5,185 nucleotides of DNA from positions 1 to 5,185 of the forward strand of contig JALOQO010000051.1 of assembly GCA_025453305.1 (NCBI GenBank). The letters run 5' to 3'. This DNA is from Patescibacteria group bacterium (GTDB lineage Bacteria; Patescibacteriota; Saccharimonadia; Saccharimonadales; CAIOMD01). This document shows, piece after piece, positions 5,157 through 5,185 of the stretch; the first letter of the stretch is position 1, and each line of letters opens with the position of its first letter. Made by a program: the position numbers and the translations under genes. The notes beneath the pieces were generated by a model. It saw nothing but the letters and a program-made list of their open reading frames with translations. It was not told where the DNA came from and made no database searches.

Positions 5157-5185
5157 CATCAACACTATCTTTATAAATTACTAGA

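Overview
The window is AT-rich (GC roughly 37-38 % by eye) and densely packed. It holds four complete protein genes, one protein gene cut by the left edge, and one tRNA gene. The standard genetic code fits: every gene reads through at its expected family length, tryptophan is TGG, and the only tRNA is a CCA-anticodon tRNA-Trp. Small proteins, tiny gaps, absent Shine-Dalgarno sequences and the mix of families would suit a Patescibacteria/CPR genome, perhaps Saccharibacteria. That is an impression from style, not a demonstrated placement.

Layout. Positions 1-1077 (+) hold the 3' part of a membrane-anchored family 2 glycosyltransferase. It converges on, and overlaps by 29 bp, a minus-strand cluster read from right to left: an AAA_33/zeta-like P-loop ATPase or kinase (3546-2878), a YgjP/WLM-type zinc metallopeptidase (2875-2171) and a soluble PAS-histidine kinase (2152-1049). 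Gaps are 2 and 18 bp, so the three are probably cotranscribed, although a perfect TATAAT lies just before the kinase start. Divergent from the cluster is tRNA-Trp (3627-3702, +) with an extended -10 promoter. Convergent to the tRNA is an AAA_14/DUF4143 ATPase with a PD-(D/E)XK-like C-terminus (4922-3780, -). Positions 4958-5185 contain no convincing gene. They hold a 12-bp GC-cored hairpin (5119-5156) and an isolated AGGAGG.

How the parts work together. The three-gene minus-strand cluster has no obvious metabolic theme; what it shares is probably transcription. The DUF4143 gene is a stand-alone unit with its own strong promoter. Its most notable feature is that the -35/-10 geometry puts the predicted +1 exactly on the A of the second in-frame ATG (4922). 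This implies a leaderless mRNA and a protein 6 residues shorter than the longest ORF. A near-perfect 16-bp palindrome overlaps that promoter. I found no CRISPR array, insertion sequence, integrase, toxin-antitoxin pair or clear new multi-gene system. The points worth following are initiation without Shine-Dalgarno sites, the possible operator, and some family-level oddities.
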